Shown here: positions 10,292-20,138 of the stretch, one piece after another
How the letters are laid out: every line of letters begins with the position of its first letter
Numbering within the stretch: position 1 is the stretch's first letter
Origin: Pelargonium cotyledonis
Lineage: Eukaryota; Streptophyta; Magnoliopsida; Geraniales; Geraniaceae
DNA: 27,654 bases
Direction of reading: 5' to 3'
Assembly (NCBI GenBank): GCA_036897625.1
Contig: JAYMTA010000504.1
Coordinates: 1-27,654, forward strand
The notes under the pieces: generated by a model
Told to the model about the DNA's origin: nothing
Databases searched by the model: none
The model's input: the letters and a program-made list of their open reading frames with translations, nothing else
Program-made: the position numbers and the translations under genes

Positions 10292-12253
10292 ATGGGAGTT
10301 CACACGGGTATTCGGCTTATTACCTACTCGAAAGAGATTGTAGATGGGCAACCAATCTATTTATCTTCAAATTGCCTTCCTATCAAGGCTTCGAAATATG
10401 AACCTGCTGGACATTCTTTTCATTCAGCGGCTCTTAAACTCGTTGGCTGGGAAGAGGAGAAAAAAATTGTAGATGATGATGATAAAAAAGCATCAAACGA
10501 CAAGGATCAGGGTTATATGCCATCTTCTGAATCATATAGCAGTAAAGGTAAGAAGAAGTCGGGTGAAAACAAGCAACAAGATCACTATGCATTGTTGGGT
10601 TTGGCTCATTTAAGGTACCTTGCCACTGAAGAGCAGATAAGAAAGAGCTACCGTGAGACTGCACTGAGGTATCATCCTGACAAACAGGCTGCTCTACTTC
10701 TTGCTGAGGTAACTGAAGCTGCAAAAGAAGCGAAAAAGGCTGAAATAGAAAGCCATTTCAAGTCCATTCAAGAAGCATATGAGGTCTTGATGGATACTTT
10801 GAAGCGAAGAATTTATGACTCTACAGATGAGTTTGATGATGAAATTCCAACTGATTGTGCACCACAGGACTTTTTCAAGGTGTTTGGTCCGGCTTTCATG
10901 AGGAATGGGAGGTGGTCAGTAACCCAACCAATCCAAACTTTAGGTGATGATAACACTTCAATAAAGGATGTAGATAGTTTCTACAATTTTTGGTATAGCT
11001 TTAAAAGTTGGAGAGAGTTCCCACATACTGATGAGTTTGATCTTGAGCAAGCCGAGTCTCGTGACCATAAGAGGTGGATGGAGAGGCAGAATGCAAAGCT
11101 TTCAGAAAAAGCGAGGAAGGAAGAATATGCAAGAATACGTACTCTTGTTGATAATGCTTATAGAAGAGATCCAAGAATACTTCGGAGAAAGGATGCAGAG
11201 AAAGCTGAGAGGCAGAGGAAAAAAGAGGCTAAGTATTTGGCAAAGAAGCTGCAGGAGGAAGAAGCTGCAAGGGCTGCTGAAGAGGAGAGACTCCGTAAAG
11301 AGGAGGAAGACAAACGAGCTGCTGAAGCTGCTTTACAGCAGAAGAAGTTGAGAGAAAAGGAAAAGAAACTCTTGCGCAAAGAGAGAACTCGTCTTCGAAC
11401 AGTTTCAACACCTGTTGTGTCCCAACGTTTGCTGAATCTCTGTGAGGATGATGTGGAAAATCTTTGTATGTCACTTGATATGGAGCAGCTGAGGAGTTTA
11501 TGTGGGAAGATGGAGGATAATGAAGGGATAGAGCGAGCAGAAGTTCTGAGAGTAGCATGTGGATATAGTAATGATCATGAGGGCAAGAAACAAGCTGAGA
11601 AGAAGATTCCTCAACAGAAGCCACAGATGAATGGTTCTGTAGGGGCTAATGGGAGTTTTCTTTTGAACAACATTGAGAAGAAGGAAAAACCTTGGGGTAA
11701 GGAAGAGATTGAACTTTTGAGAAAAGGAATTCAGAAATACCCGAAAGGAACCTCTCGGAGGTGGGAGGTCGTTTCAGAGTTCATTGGTACTGGGAGATCT
11801 GTGGAAGAAATTCTGAAGGCAACCAAAACAGTTCTGCTTCAAAAGCCCGATTCTGCCAAAGCTTTTGACTCATTTCTTGAAAAGAGGAAGCCTGCGCCAT
11901 CAATTGCATCTCCACTTTCAACTAGAGAGGAAGCAGGAGTATCATCTCCACAGGGGCTTGAAAACAATGTTGCTAAAGTTGATAGTTCAGAAGAGCCTAC
12001 TGGCAAAAGTGCAGACAACTCAAATACAGATGATGTAATTGTGGCGAACGGGGTTTCTTCCAGTCTGGACCAAGATGTGTGGTCGGCTATTCAAGAAAGA
12101 GCACTGGTTCAGGCTCTGAAAACCTTTCCAAAGGAAGCCAGTCAGCGATGGGAGAGAGTTGCAGCCGCAGTTCCTGGGAAGACAGTGAACCAGTGCAAGA
12201 AAAAATTTGCATCAATGAAGGAGAGCTTTAGAAACAAGAAGAGTTCAGTTTAA
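10292..12253 (+). CDS. ZRF1/MPP11/zuotin-type J-protein with two SANT domains (DNAJC2-like)
   Basis: An intron-free frame of 653 residues. The start is the first ATG (MGVHTGIRLI); an in-frame TGA at 10223-10225 excludes a longer AUG-initiated form. The domains in order are a zuotin N-terminal region (1-55, LPIKASKYEPAGHSFH); a J domain at about 97-178 with HPD at 128-130 and the long ZRF1-type insertion after it; the zuotin homology region with FFKVFGPAFMRNGRWS and YNFWYSFKSWREFP (about 190-290); a charged Ala/Glu/Lys/Arg helix (300-370); and two SANT/Myb-like domains, about 466-520 (KPWGKEEIELL) and 595-645 (VWSAIQERALVQAL). Yeast zuotin is the ribosome-associated Hsp40 partner of Hsp70. Plant and animal ZRF1 also bind monoubiquitinated H2A and derepress Polycomb targets. 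All key J-domain residues are present. The leader intron and site II promoter fit a translation-linked gene. Plants often carry two copies (ZRF1a/b); I cannot tell which this is. Confidence 0.95.
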   Translation: MGVHTGIRLITYSKEIVDGQPIYLSSNCLPIKASKYEPAGHSFHSAALKLVGWEEEKKIVDDDDKKASNDKDQGYMPSSESYSSKGKKKSGENKQQDHYALLGLAHLRYLATEEQIRKSYRETALRYHPDKQAALLLAEVTEAAKEAKKAEIESHFKSIQEAYEVLMDTLKRRIYDSTDEFDDEIPTDCAPQDFFKVFGPAFMRNGRWSVTQPIQTLGDDNTSIKDVDSFYNFWYSFKSWREFPHTDEFDLEQAESRDHKRWMERQNAKLSEKARKEEYARIRTLVDNAYRRDPRILRRKDAEKAERQRKKEAKYLAKKLQEEEAARAAEEERLRKEEEDKRAAEAALQQKKLREKEKKLLRKERTRLRTVSTPVVSQRLLNLCEDDVENLCMSLDMEQLRSLCGKMEDNEGIERAEVLRVACGYSNDHEGKKQAEKKIPQQKPQMNGSVGANGSFLLNNIEKKEKPWGKEEIELLRKGIQKYPKGTSRRWEVVSEFIGTGRSVEEILKATKTVLLQKPDSAKAFDSFLEKRKPAPSIASPLSTREEAGVSSPQGLENNVAKVDSSEEPTGKSADNSNTDDVIVANGVSSSLDQDVWSAIQERALVQALKTFPKEASQRWERVAAAVPGKTVNQCKKKFASMKESFRNKKSSV

Positions 12254-13104
12254 CTAGTTAGCTTTCAACCCAGCATGACAGAAAAAACGATATATGTGCA
12301 CGAGGAGATTGGTAACGGCTATACTGTTTCAAACCTAATTCTTTTAATTCAAGGTAGGAATTGCTTTAGCGACATTATGCTATTATAGAAAAGCAATTTC
12401 TTCCTCCAGTTTTTTAGTTTACTATCAAGCCATATAGGTATTATTATAGAGAGTATTTTTGGGAGAAGAGGCCTATAGATGGAAAGTATTTTAAGTTGTC
12501 TTTTACTTGTCACTGAATATGCTCTATGTTTTGGTAGAGGTATCTTTTGTTCTATTCGGATCATGATTGTTACTATTTACATCAGTGTCTAGGTTTTGTT
12601 GCATTGTTTTGTTGAAGATTATTGTTTTGACAATCTGGTTAGTCTTTTTTTCTATGAAGAATGCTAGTTAATCCCACCTGAATTATTTTTGGCCCCCACT
12701 GTAATGTTTTTTTTTTTTTTAAAGAATAATTCGGCTCGATGTTCAGGGACCCTAGTGCCAAGTATAAGAAAGATCATTTATGTATGGAACTTTTTCCTGT
12801 TTTTTGTACTGATGTCAATGGAGTTACTCTTCTATTGAAAAGAAAATCGGTTGTTATGATTTGATTATGTTTTCCCTATTGTCTTTCATTGATCTTGTCA
12901 ATTATAGTTGAACAACTTTAACCTTAAAGGTTAAAACTAACAAATGAATAGTTCATCTGATGTATCAAATAGTATTTAAGTCTCTTGTATTGAGTATCTA
13001 CATAGACATCAGGAACATTGTATTGAGTATCTATTACAGTACCACAGTGAAGGCCTAAAAAAAGAATCCTGAATAAACATTTTGCTGCCTTCATACAAAA
13101 ACAA

Positions 13105-13224
13105 ATTAGGTAGAGTTTGGATTAGACTTTTTGTTCAATATTGTGAATAAGAATCTCATTCTTCATGTTTGAATTATGAACTATCGTTCTCGTTCCAAAA
13201 ATTTCAATTGAAATGCTACCTAAT
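13105..13224. mobile_element. Possible 120-bp MITE
   Basis: The ends attaggtag and ctacctaat form perfect 9-bp inverted termini with looser similarity further in. The interior is AT-rich and non-coding. The size fits a small MITE, but no clear target duplication was found, and short inverted repeats arise by chance in AT-rich DNA. Confidence 0.3.
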
Positions 13225-13841
13225 CTTTCATTTTCCAATCGAGCAAATTAAAAGAAGTTTACACATACACATGATGGGCAGATTCATGGTAGGGTGAAAA
13301 CTTGTAACATCTGGTGACCAACAATGGCGGAAAATTTAACCGCTACAATTCATCTTCCATCGACAAGTCGCATTCTCCTAAGATTCAAGAATGTCGAAGA
13401 AGTAATCTAGTGATTGGATAGTTATAGCATTTGCTAATTTAATAACCAAACAATGAAATGATTCCAAAGGAGTTTAAGGGTAAAACGAAATTAGGAATCT
13501 ATCGGCAAGTTAAACGTGGAGATACCAAAGTATGAATGATAGTCATTCTATTGGAACAGAACATGTCAATGTATTAAGTGTGATAAAATTTAGACAACTT
13601 TTTAAACTAATGTAATGAGAAGAAAAAATGGGGGAAGAAGCCAATGTTTTTTCATTCTCACCACTTGACTGATAGATTTTATGTTCTATTGGCTATTGTG
13701 TAAACATCACAAACATATATATACAAAATGCAATGCAAGCTCTCCCGAGATTGTGAAGACGACAGATGGAAGGATGAAGAGGCCCCGGAAAATAGTCAAA
13801 TGCATTGAAACAAGGTTTTAGCGGGGAAAAACAGATGAAAA

Positions 13842-13874
13842 TACTCCCTATCTCCCAAAATAAGTTTGCTATTT
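13842..13874. mobile_element. Stowaway-like terminal fragment
   Basis: TACTCCCTATCTCCCAAAAT followed by AAGTTTGC resembles the TA plus CTCCCTCCGTCCC terminus of Stowaway MITEs. No matching right end was found, so at most this is one end or a truncated relic. Confidence 0.3.
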
Positions 13875-14446
13875 GTCTTGCATTGCCTCGTTTATTTCGG
13901 ACAATGCTCAAATGAAAACAGTTTTTGAACTCAAAACACACTGTAAAGCCAGATAAGCATAAGCTTATGTTGTAAATTCTGCTATCAAGTCCAAGCCAGT
14001 GAAGACTAAAAAGTCCCTATCAGACATCAGAACAGACAAGAACACTTGCATACAAGAAAAGACTTTGTAGAGCTTGCTTTGTTTTCATCAGTCCAGTTCT
14101 CCTATCAGGAGGCCTGCAATACACCGACAAATATAAAATATCAATGATGATGCTATGCACAAGCATAAGGATTAACGATACATATACACCGAATGCAAAA
14201 TAAAGCTTCTTATTGCTGGATGAAGAAACGTTCACAGGCTCATCGCCAAGGATATCCGAATATGCTTGCTTGCTCAGACTAGGAACTAGAGATGCTTGCT
14301 TCGTTTCACCACCACTCTTCCTTCTGAAATTTAATTCTATTTTCTATCATCATTGCCAGAACCAGTAAGAACATTGCCAAACAAGGAAGTTAATTCCACG
14401 AGTTACTGATCCTGTCACCGATTCATTGATAATATTAACTGCATAT

Positions 14447-14454
14447 TATATAAA
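14447..14454 (+). promoter_or_regulatory. TATA box of the kinase gene
   Basis: TATATAAA lies about 150 bp upstream of the kinase start codon. This would put transcription start near 14480 and give a leader of about 125 nt. It is the best TATA-like match in the upstream 200 bp. Confidence 0.45.
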
Positions 14455-14606
14455 CTTGCAGCTATTCAAGTTCATACATCAAACACACTTTTTCCCTCCT
14501 TAGTCCTTCAATCATCTTAAGACGTCTTAAATATTGCCTTTTAGGAAGTAGTAGAATCATTAGGTCTTAAATATCAGTCACACAGAGACCTTTCACAAAC
14601 GAAATC

Positions 14607-17600
14607 ATGTCCACAGAAGTTCAAAGAGTGGTGGTTCTCCAAGATGCATCCCGAGATCTTAGTCCAAGCGCAATCAGACGGGTCCTGCATGGCTTATCAC
14701 TTAAGCCAGGGGATGAGCTTATGCTTCTGGGAATTCTTCACCAGGTTAATAATCCTAGTACGTTATCTTTCATGGCAGCTGGGAAAATGTGTAAGGTTTC
14801 ATGTCTGTTTCCTTAGATAGTAGTAAAGTCGAACCAAATAATGGTAAAGATGAGCACATGTCAAAACACTAGCTATAAAAAATGCTGAGTATGAGTATAC
14901 CAGTTGAGATGATTGCACTAATTAACTTTTTCTTTTCTCCCAAACACCCTTTTTCTTCTCGTCGTTCTTTACAGTGGGATACAAAATCAAGGTGGACAGT
15001 TCAATATTGGGAGCAAATAATAAAATTGTACAGGAAGAGGTTGCCAAGAAGAAGGAAGAGTATTATAACAACGCGGAGATTATAGAAATTTCTCAGCAAT
15101 GCAAAAAAGAAAAGGTAAACATCAAATATGCTGCTTACGTTAGTGCTTTCTGCTTTTCTCCTCAAGATCCATAAATTTTAAGAATTATGTCACAACTATA
15201 GAATGGACTTGTACAAATTTAAAACATCTAACCTAAAAGTATAAACAGTTGCACCTGGCAACAGAAATCCTAATGAGATCATTTTTTTCCATGAAATCTT
15301 TCAGATTACATTCCTTATAGAGGTGCAAGTAGGACCTTCTGTAAGGATGGTTGCTTTAAAAGCTACCAAAAGTTTTAGAGCGACATGGGTGGTAATAGAC
15401 AGGTTAGTCAAATATTTCATTTGTCAACTCAAAATTCCTACAAAAAGTTGTGAAAAGGGAAAATCAACGGTAATTTTATCATCTTTGGTGCAGGCATATG
15501 AAGAAAGACAAAAGGTTTTTCATGGATAGGCTCCCATGTGGGATATCTAGGATGAAACAGAACGACGACACTATAGAGGAGTTGAGAGGGCCAAAAGCAA
15601 TTGAAGGCCAAGTATCATATGATGAAATGATACCGATAAATGTCATGCAAGAACGTAAGTAACAAAGAGCATCAATGATACATAAACCATCTTGATAACC
15701 TACGAACTCCAAACTGCATGCCTATCTATCATAACAAGAAGTTTTGTTGCATACTTGAGTCGAACGTTAATAAAGATTCAATGCCGTTAAATTAGGTTTT
15801 GTTCCATACTAGCTCATAGGAATAGCAAAACAAAATATTATCACATGAAGGACCATAGAAGGATCTACTTCATATCACATGGGTGCACAAAAGTGTGTAT
15901 TTAATACTTATCTTTGCTTTGTAAGGAATAGAGAATTGAATTGTGCATTTTAATTTGAGATTCAACTAATGCAAGTGCGTGAACACAAAATCCCATGTTG
16001 TCCATGGCATACAGTTTCCTTGGATTGCTATGCAAATGATTTTCAAATTCGTGAGAAGACAATTTAACTCAACATTGCATCTTTCAGAATCACCTATTCC
16101 CCGTAAGATCAGAACAAACAAGCAACAAGGTGTCGAAAGTGGTGGAGAATCTCCATGGGATTACTCTATGAAATCTACTTCCTTGTCTAAAAATTCATCC
16201 AGTGAGCAGCTCACAACTACATATTCAAACCAGGGAAACACTGATCATGCCTCAAGTTCAGGAGGCTTTGTTGAGCCAAACCACTCCTCGCATTTTCACA
16301 AGGAACGGAACACTACAAACACAGAGCAAGAAACAGAAGGTGAGCAATCCCCACCTTTTATGGCTGAAATTCAGGAAATAAGTCAGAAGGAACGACATAA
16401 TACAAGCAGTCCAGATGAACAGCAAAAACAGTATGGCAACCGCAGCAATGATAGGATTGGAGGATCGGACTTGGTATTTAAAAATTCTTATTGCTCAATT
16501 TGCGAGAATAAACGACCAGAGATTGGATGGAAGAGGGACTTCACTTATGCGGAGCTCCATGCTGCTACAGAGGGGTTTTCTAACAAGAATTTCCTATCAG
16601 AAGGCGGATTTGGGTCTGTCTTTAGAGGAGAATTGGATGGGGTAAAGATTGCTGTAAAGCAACATAATAATGTGAGCTTCCAAGGAGAGAAGGAATTCAA
16701 GTCTGAAGTTCACGTACTTAGTAAAGCCAGACATGAGAATGTGGTCATGTTGTTGGGGTCATGTTCAGAAGGAAGTCACAGACTGCTTGTCTATGAATAT
16801 GTTTGCAACGGATCACTGGACCAACACCTATCTGGTAAGCAAGAAGTAAACTACAAAAAAAAAAAAAAAAAAACATCATCTTCTACAGATCCTCTGAAAC
16901 TAATGTTATTTTTATACAATACAGAACACGCACGCGACCCCCTAAGTTGGGAAAAGAGGATGAAAATTGCTCTGGAAGCTGCCAAAGGTTTGAAATATCT
17001 GCATGACAACAACATCATCCACAGAGATATGAGACCAAATAACATTCTCGTAACCCATGACCACGAATCAATGGTAATGTATTCATATGCATTGATACTA
17101 ATGAATATAGTGAAGTAGCCATACCGAATTAATCTGGGTGGTTTCATTGCTCAAAACTCCAACTTTAAACTGCCTTATCATTCAAAACATGTTTAAAGTT
17201 ATGCTTCCTAATATGCATTAGACTAGATTTTACCGTATCAAGGCTAACTTGTAAGTATATCAGCTAGGAGATTTTGGTCTGGCAAGAACTCAGCATGAAG
17301 ATTCAGAACTGTCGTCAGATACAAGAGTTGTTGGAACTTTGGGATACTTGGCACCAGAATATGCAGAATGTGGAAAAGTGTCAACCAAGACAGATGTTTA
17401 TTCCTTTGGGGTGGTACTGCTACAGCTGATCACAGGGTTGAGAACAACAGACAAGAAACTAGAGGGGAAAAGTCTTGTGGGATGGGTAACAACTTTAACA
17501 CCATATAAGTATTTTAATTCCTTATCTGGCAACCTTGAAAAGATAAATGCTAAGATAATTATATATACGTGTGTGTGCGCGCGCGCGGTAATTTCTGAGG

Positions 17601-18790
17601 TTTGTTCAGGAGAACTAAGTCCAATTTCCTCAAACAGAACCAAAGGAAAAAAAAAAAAAGTCATTTGAACCTCGAAAGTAAGAGTTCAGGTTCTGCTTTA
17701 TTTTCAGAGGAGTGCCTTATCTGCATTTATCATCTTTTCCTTTCAGGCAAGACCATTATTAAAACAAAGAAACTACCCAAGTCTGATTGACGAGAGGATC
17801 TTAGACTCCCACGATGTCCATCAACTTTTCTGGATGGTCCGAGTGGCAGAAAAATGTCTTAGCAAGGATCCTCAAAAGCGGCTAACAATGGATAAGGTAA
17901 TTTCGCAACACCCAAGTGTTTCAAGACAATTCTGCATGCATTTAAAACCAACTTCATCTCTATAAAGACTTAACCCTAAGGTTGCATTTGGGAACTTGGA
18001 TTTGATTTGAAATTCATCATTTGAAATGTTGTATTTCAAATACAAATATAATGCTTGGGAAATCATAGAATTTCAATTGAAAAGGTAAGAATTATCATTT
18101 GAAATCCCTTGTTGTAGGCAATCACCTAGAGTGAAAAAATAGAATGATTAGTAGTAATTGGCATGCCATGTCATATAATGTCATTAAGAAAGAAACATAA
18201 AGCATAAGAAAGGAGAAGGTGAAGGTGAAAAGCAACTCCCGCAGACCCTTTTGATCTTTAAGAAGTTGCAGAAAAGGGAATACAAACTTGGTACCATTAA
18301 AGCCACAACTCACTGAGTTTAGGTAGTTTTCATGAGACACCTATCTTAACTCATCATTTACCAATCATTTTTCGACAATTAACTAGAAAAATATGCCACA
18401 GCTGATGTGTTCATTTTCTGTTCGGTATTACTGCAGGTGGTTTATGCTTTAAATAACATAAGACAAGGCAACACAATTTGCCATATGAGTGAGTTCTCCC
18501 CAGGACCATCCGACTCAGTCAGCAGTGGCATGCCTGACTCATCAGATTCGCCAGTTGACGATGGAAGCACTGGCACAGACACGACATTCACCAGTAGAAC
18601 GAGTCATCAAATGAGTGAAAATTTGATACCGTTACCCTCAACAAAAGCAACTTTTTCACGAGCAAGCACAAGCTCAAGCTCATCGGCAGACATTGAAAAA
18701 CTAAGTATGGGTGGTAGAAACAGTCGCAAGAAAAAGAAGGAAAAGCCAAAAAGTAGACCAAAAATAGGTTATGATTCAATGGTCGAGTAG
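14607..18790 (+). CDS. Receptor-like cytoplasmic kinase with USP-like N-terminus (SELMODRAFT_444075-like family)
   Basis: Nine exons: 14607-14790, 14975-15114, 15305-15402, 15494-15654, 16088-16834, 16925-17073, 17264-17485, 17747-17896 and 18437-18790. They sum to 2205 nt, or 734 residues, in phase throughout. Residues 1-190 resemble the universal-stress-protein-like fold of this family (VVVLQDASRDLSPSAIRRVL). A low-complexity linker follows, then a short CSICENKRPEIGW motif, then the kinase domain from about 347 to 620. It keeps VAIK-type Lys385, the alpha-C Glu401, HRD (476-478), Asn483, DFG (496-498) and APE-type APE (523-525). It has Ser in place of the first glycine of the nucleotide loop (LSEGGFGSV) and Arg480 in place of the usual catalytic-loop Lys (HRDMRPNN). 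Homologues are annotated as 'inactive protein kinase', though activity is not excluded. There is no signal peptide or membrane segment, so it is probably cytosolic. The Ser-rich tail (630-734) ends with a basic RKKKKEKPKSRPK stretch. Substrates are unknown. Confidence 0.9.
17561..17587. repeat. Alternating purine-pyrimidine tract (AT/GT/GC)
   Basis: Twenty-seven bases alternate purine and pyrimidine without a break, moving from AT through GT to a CG-repeat block. The tract lies in the intron between kinase exons 7 and 8. The CG part is unusual in this AT-rich sequence. Confidence 0.85.
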
Positions 18791-20138
18791 CCACGATATT
18801 TCAGATTATCAGCTTCTGTGATAGTTAATTAGTGTTAGTTATCTCAAATTTTGTCATGAAACATTTAATCTTCTATCTTCTATATTTTTTTGGATGATGA
18901 TGAAAACCATTTAGTTTATTACAAATTTGCTTCCTAAACAAAACTCGAAAATGAAGCAATACCAAGGAGTGATTCAATTCATTTTCTAATTAAACAGATC
19001 TGAATCAGATTTCAGAAAACCTCTCTAGGTTTTACACAAGCATACACACACACTAATAACAATGACAACGAACAAGCAGACTCTATTTTTTTCTATCAGC
19101 AAAACCCATATGATTTGATTTGTATCACAATCAAGAGATGGACTACGATTAAATTTGCATAAATGATCATAATAGGCTACTCAATTTAATTGGCACCTCT
19201 TACACAAATTGATCAATCGGTGAAAATTAAAGAGAAAATGCAAGCATTGTAATTAATTTTCTCGGCAACCAAACCGAGCGGTAAAATTTATATCAGTTGA
19301 CTGATATGACTGATATAAAGTTATATAAGTTTTAACTTAACAAAGTCAATGAGGTGATGACACCTCATTTCAAATCACTTATACCCACCCAAGTGAATTT
19401 GTGGGAGCGGAGGGACCCGCCCAAATCCATGATTTTAAATGTAGTGTCATCACCTTATTGACTTTGTTAAGTTGCAACTTTATATCAATTAACTGATATA
19501 CACTATACCCTTTTAACAAAATATTTGTTTATCCCTAAAAAAACAAGATATTTGATTACTAAATCTATAAATGAGATTTATAATTTGTGCAAGTATTGCA
19601 TTGGATAGACGCACCCTTTGTTTTTTATAAACAAGGGTAGCAACCGAAATCAAACCTCAAACCTCCAAAGAGGAACGAAATTTATAAATGAGAATATTTC
19701 CTTTTGTAAACTTTTACAATAAATATCAAATTTCATCACAAATAGGCCAAATTTTTAGGTTGAAAAAGAAGAGAGAGAAAACTCCAATGGGAAGAAAAGG
19801 GAAAGAGCAACAAATAGAGGATATCCAATAACCAATTTATTGATCAACAAAACCACCCTTCCTTGAGCATTCACACAACATTTATCACACAAAAAAATAT
19901 ATAAAAAAAAAATCACAACAATCACAAGTGTGCATGTTATTATTCTACAATCATCAACTGTCTAAAAGCATCTGTATACCCAACAAGGTTCCATCAATGG
20001 CATACAAGCATTGTTCTGGTTCTCACAACAAATTTAAACTCGCAAACAAAATGACCCATCACTCATACACATCATAATATGATTTGAGGAGTGACAAAAG
20101 TTTCATAGAAACAACAATGTAGAATGTAGAGAGACTCT
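18791..20138. other. Convergent 3' region between kinase and MYB genes
   Basis: It contains both 3' UTRs and the foldback repeat at 19290-19500. On the minus strand an AATAAA signal at 19836-19841 lies about 300 bp past the MYB stop codon and could end that transcript. No open frame here has recognisable content. Confidence 0.55.
19290..19500. mobile_element. Foldback (long inverted repeat) MITE-like element
   Basis: The left arm (about 19290-19376) and right arm (about 19430-19500) are inverted copies. Both, read inward, contain TATATCAGTT, then GATATAAAGTT, then AACTTAACAAAGTCAAT and AGGTGATGACAC. The left arm has an extra TGATATGAC-type unit. The centre of about 50 bp is GC-richer (gggagcggagggacccgccc). 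The whole could fold into a hairpin. No target duplication was clear, so the superfamily is open. Confidence 0.65.

Larger units (their letters stand above)
12254..14446. other. 3' UTR and intergenic region
   Basis: The first 500-600 bp are probably the 3' UTR of the ZRF1-like gene. The rest is AT-rich spacer before the kinase gene. It holds a possible 120-bp MITE (13105-13224), a Stowaway-like fragment near 13844 and an exon-like open stretch on the minus strand (14087-14323, see findings). I found no complete gene. Frames at 13693-13941 and 14020-14235 (minus) lack recognisable domains. Confidence 0.5.

Noticed and set aside
17990-18120. AT-rich stretch in a kinase intron with repeated atttgaaat phrases, possibly a MITE
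   Set aside because: No paired terminal repeats or target duplication could be found.
19618-19680. A stretch reading like the primer-binding region of an LTR element (caaacctcaaacctcc)
   Set aside because: No long terminal repeats, no tRNA-complementary match I could support and no polyprotein nearby.
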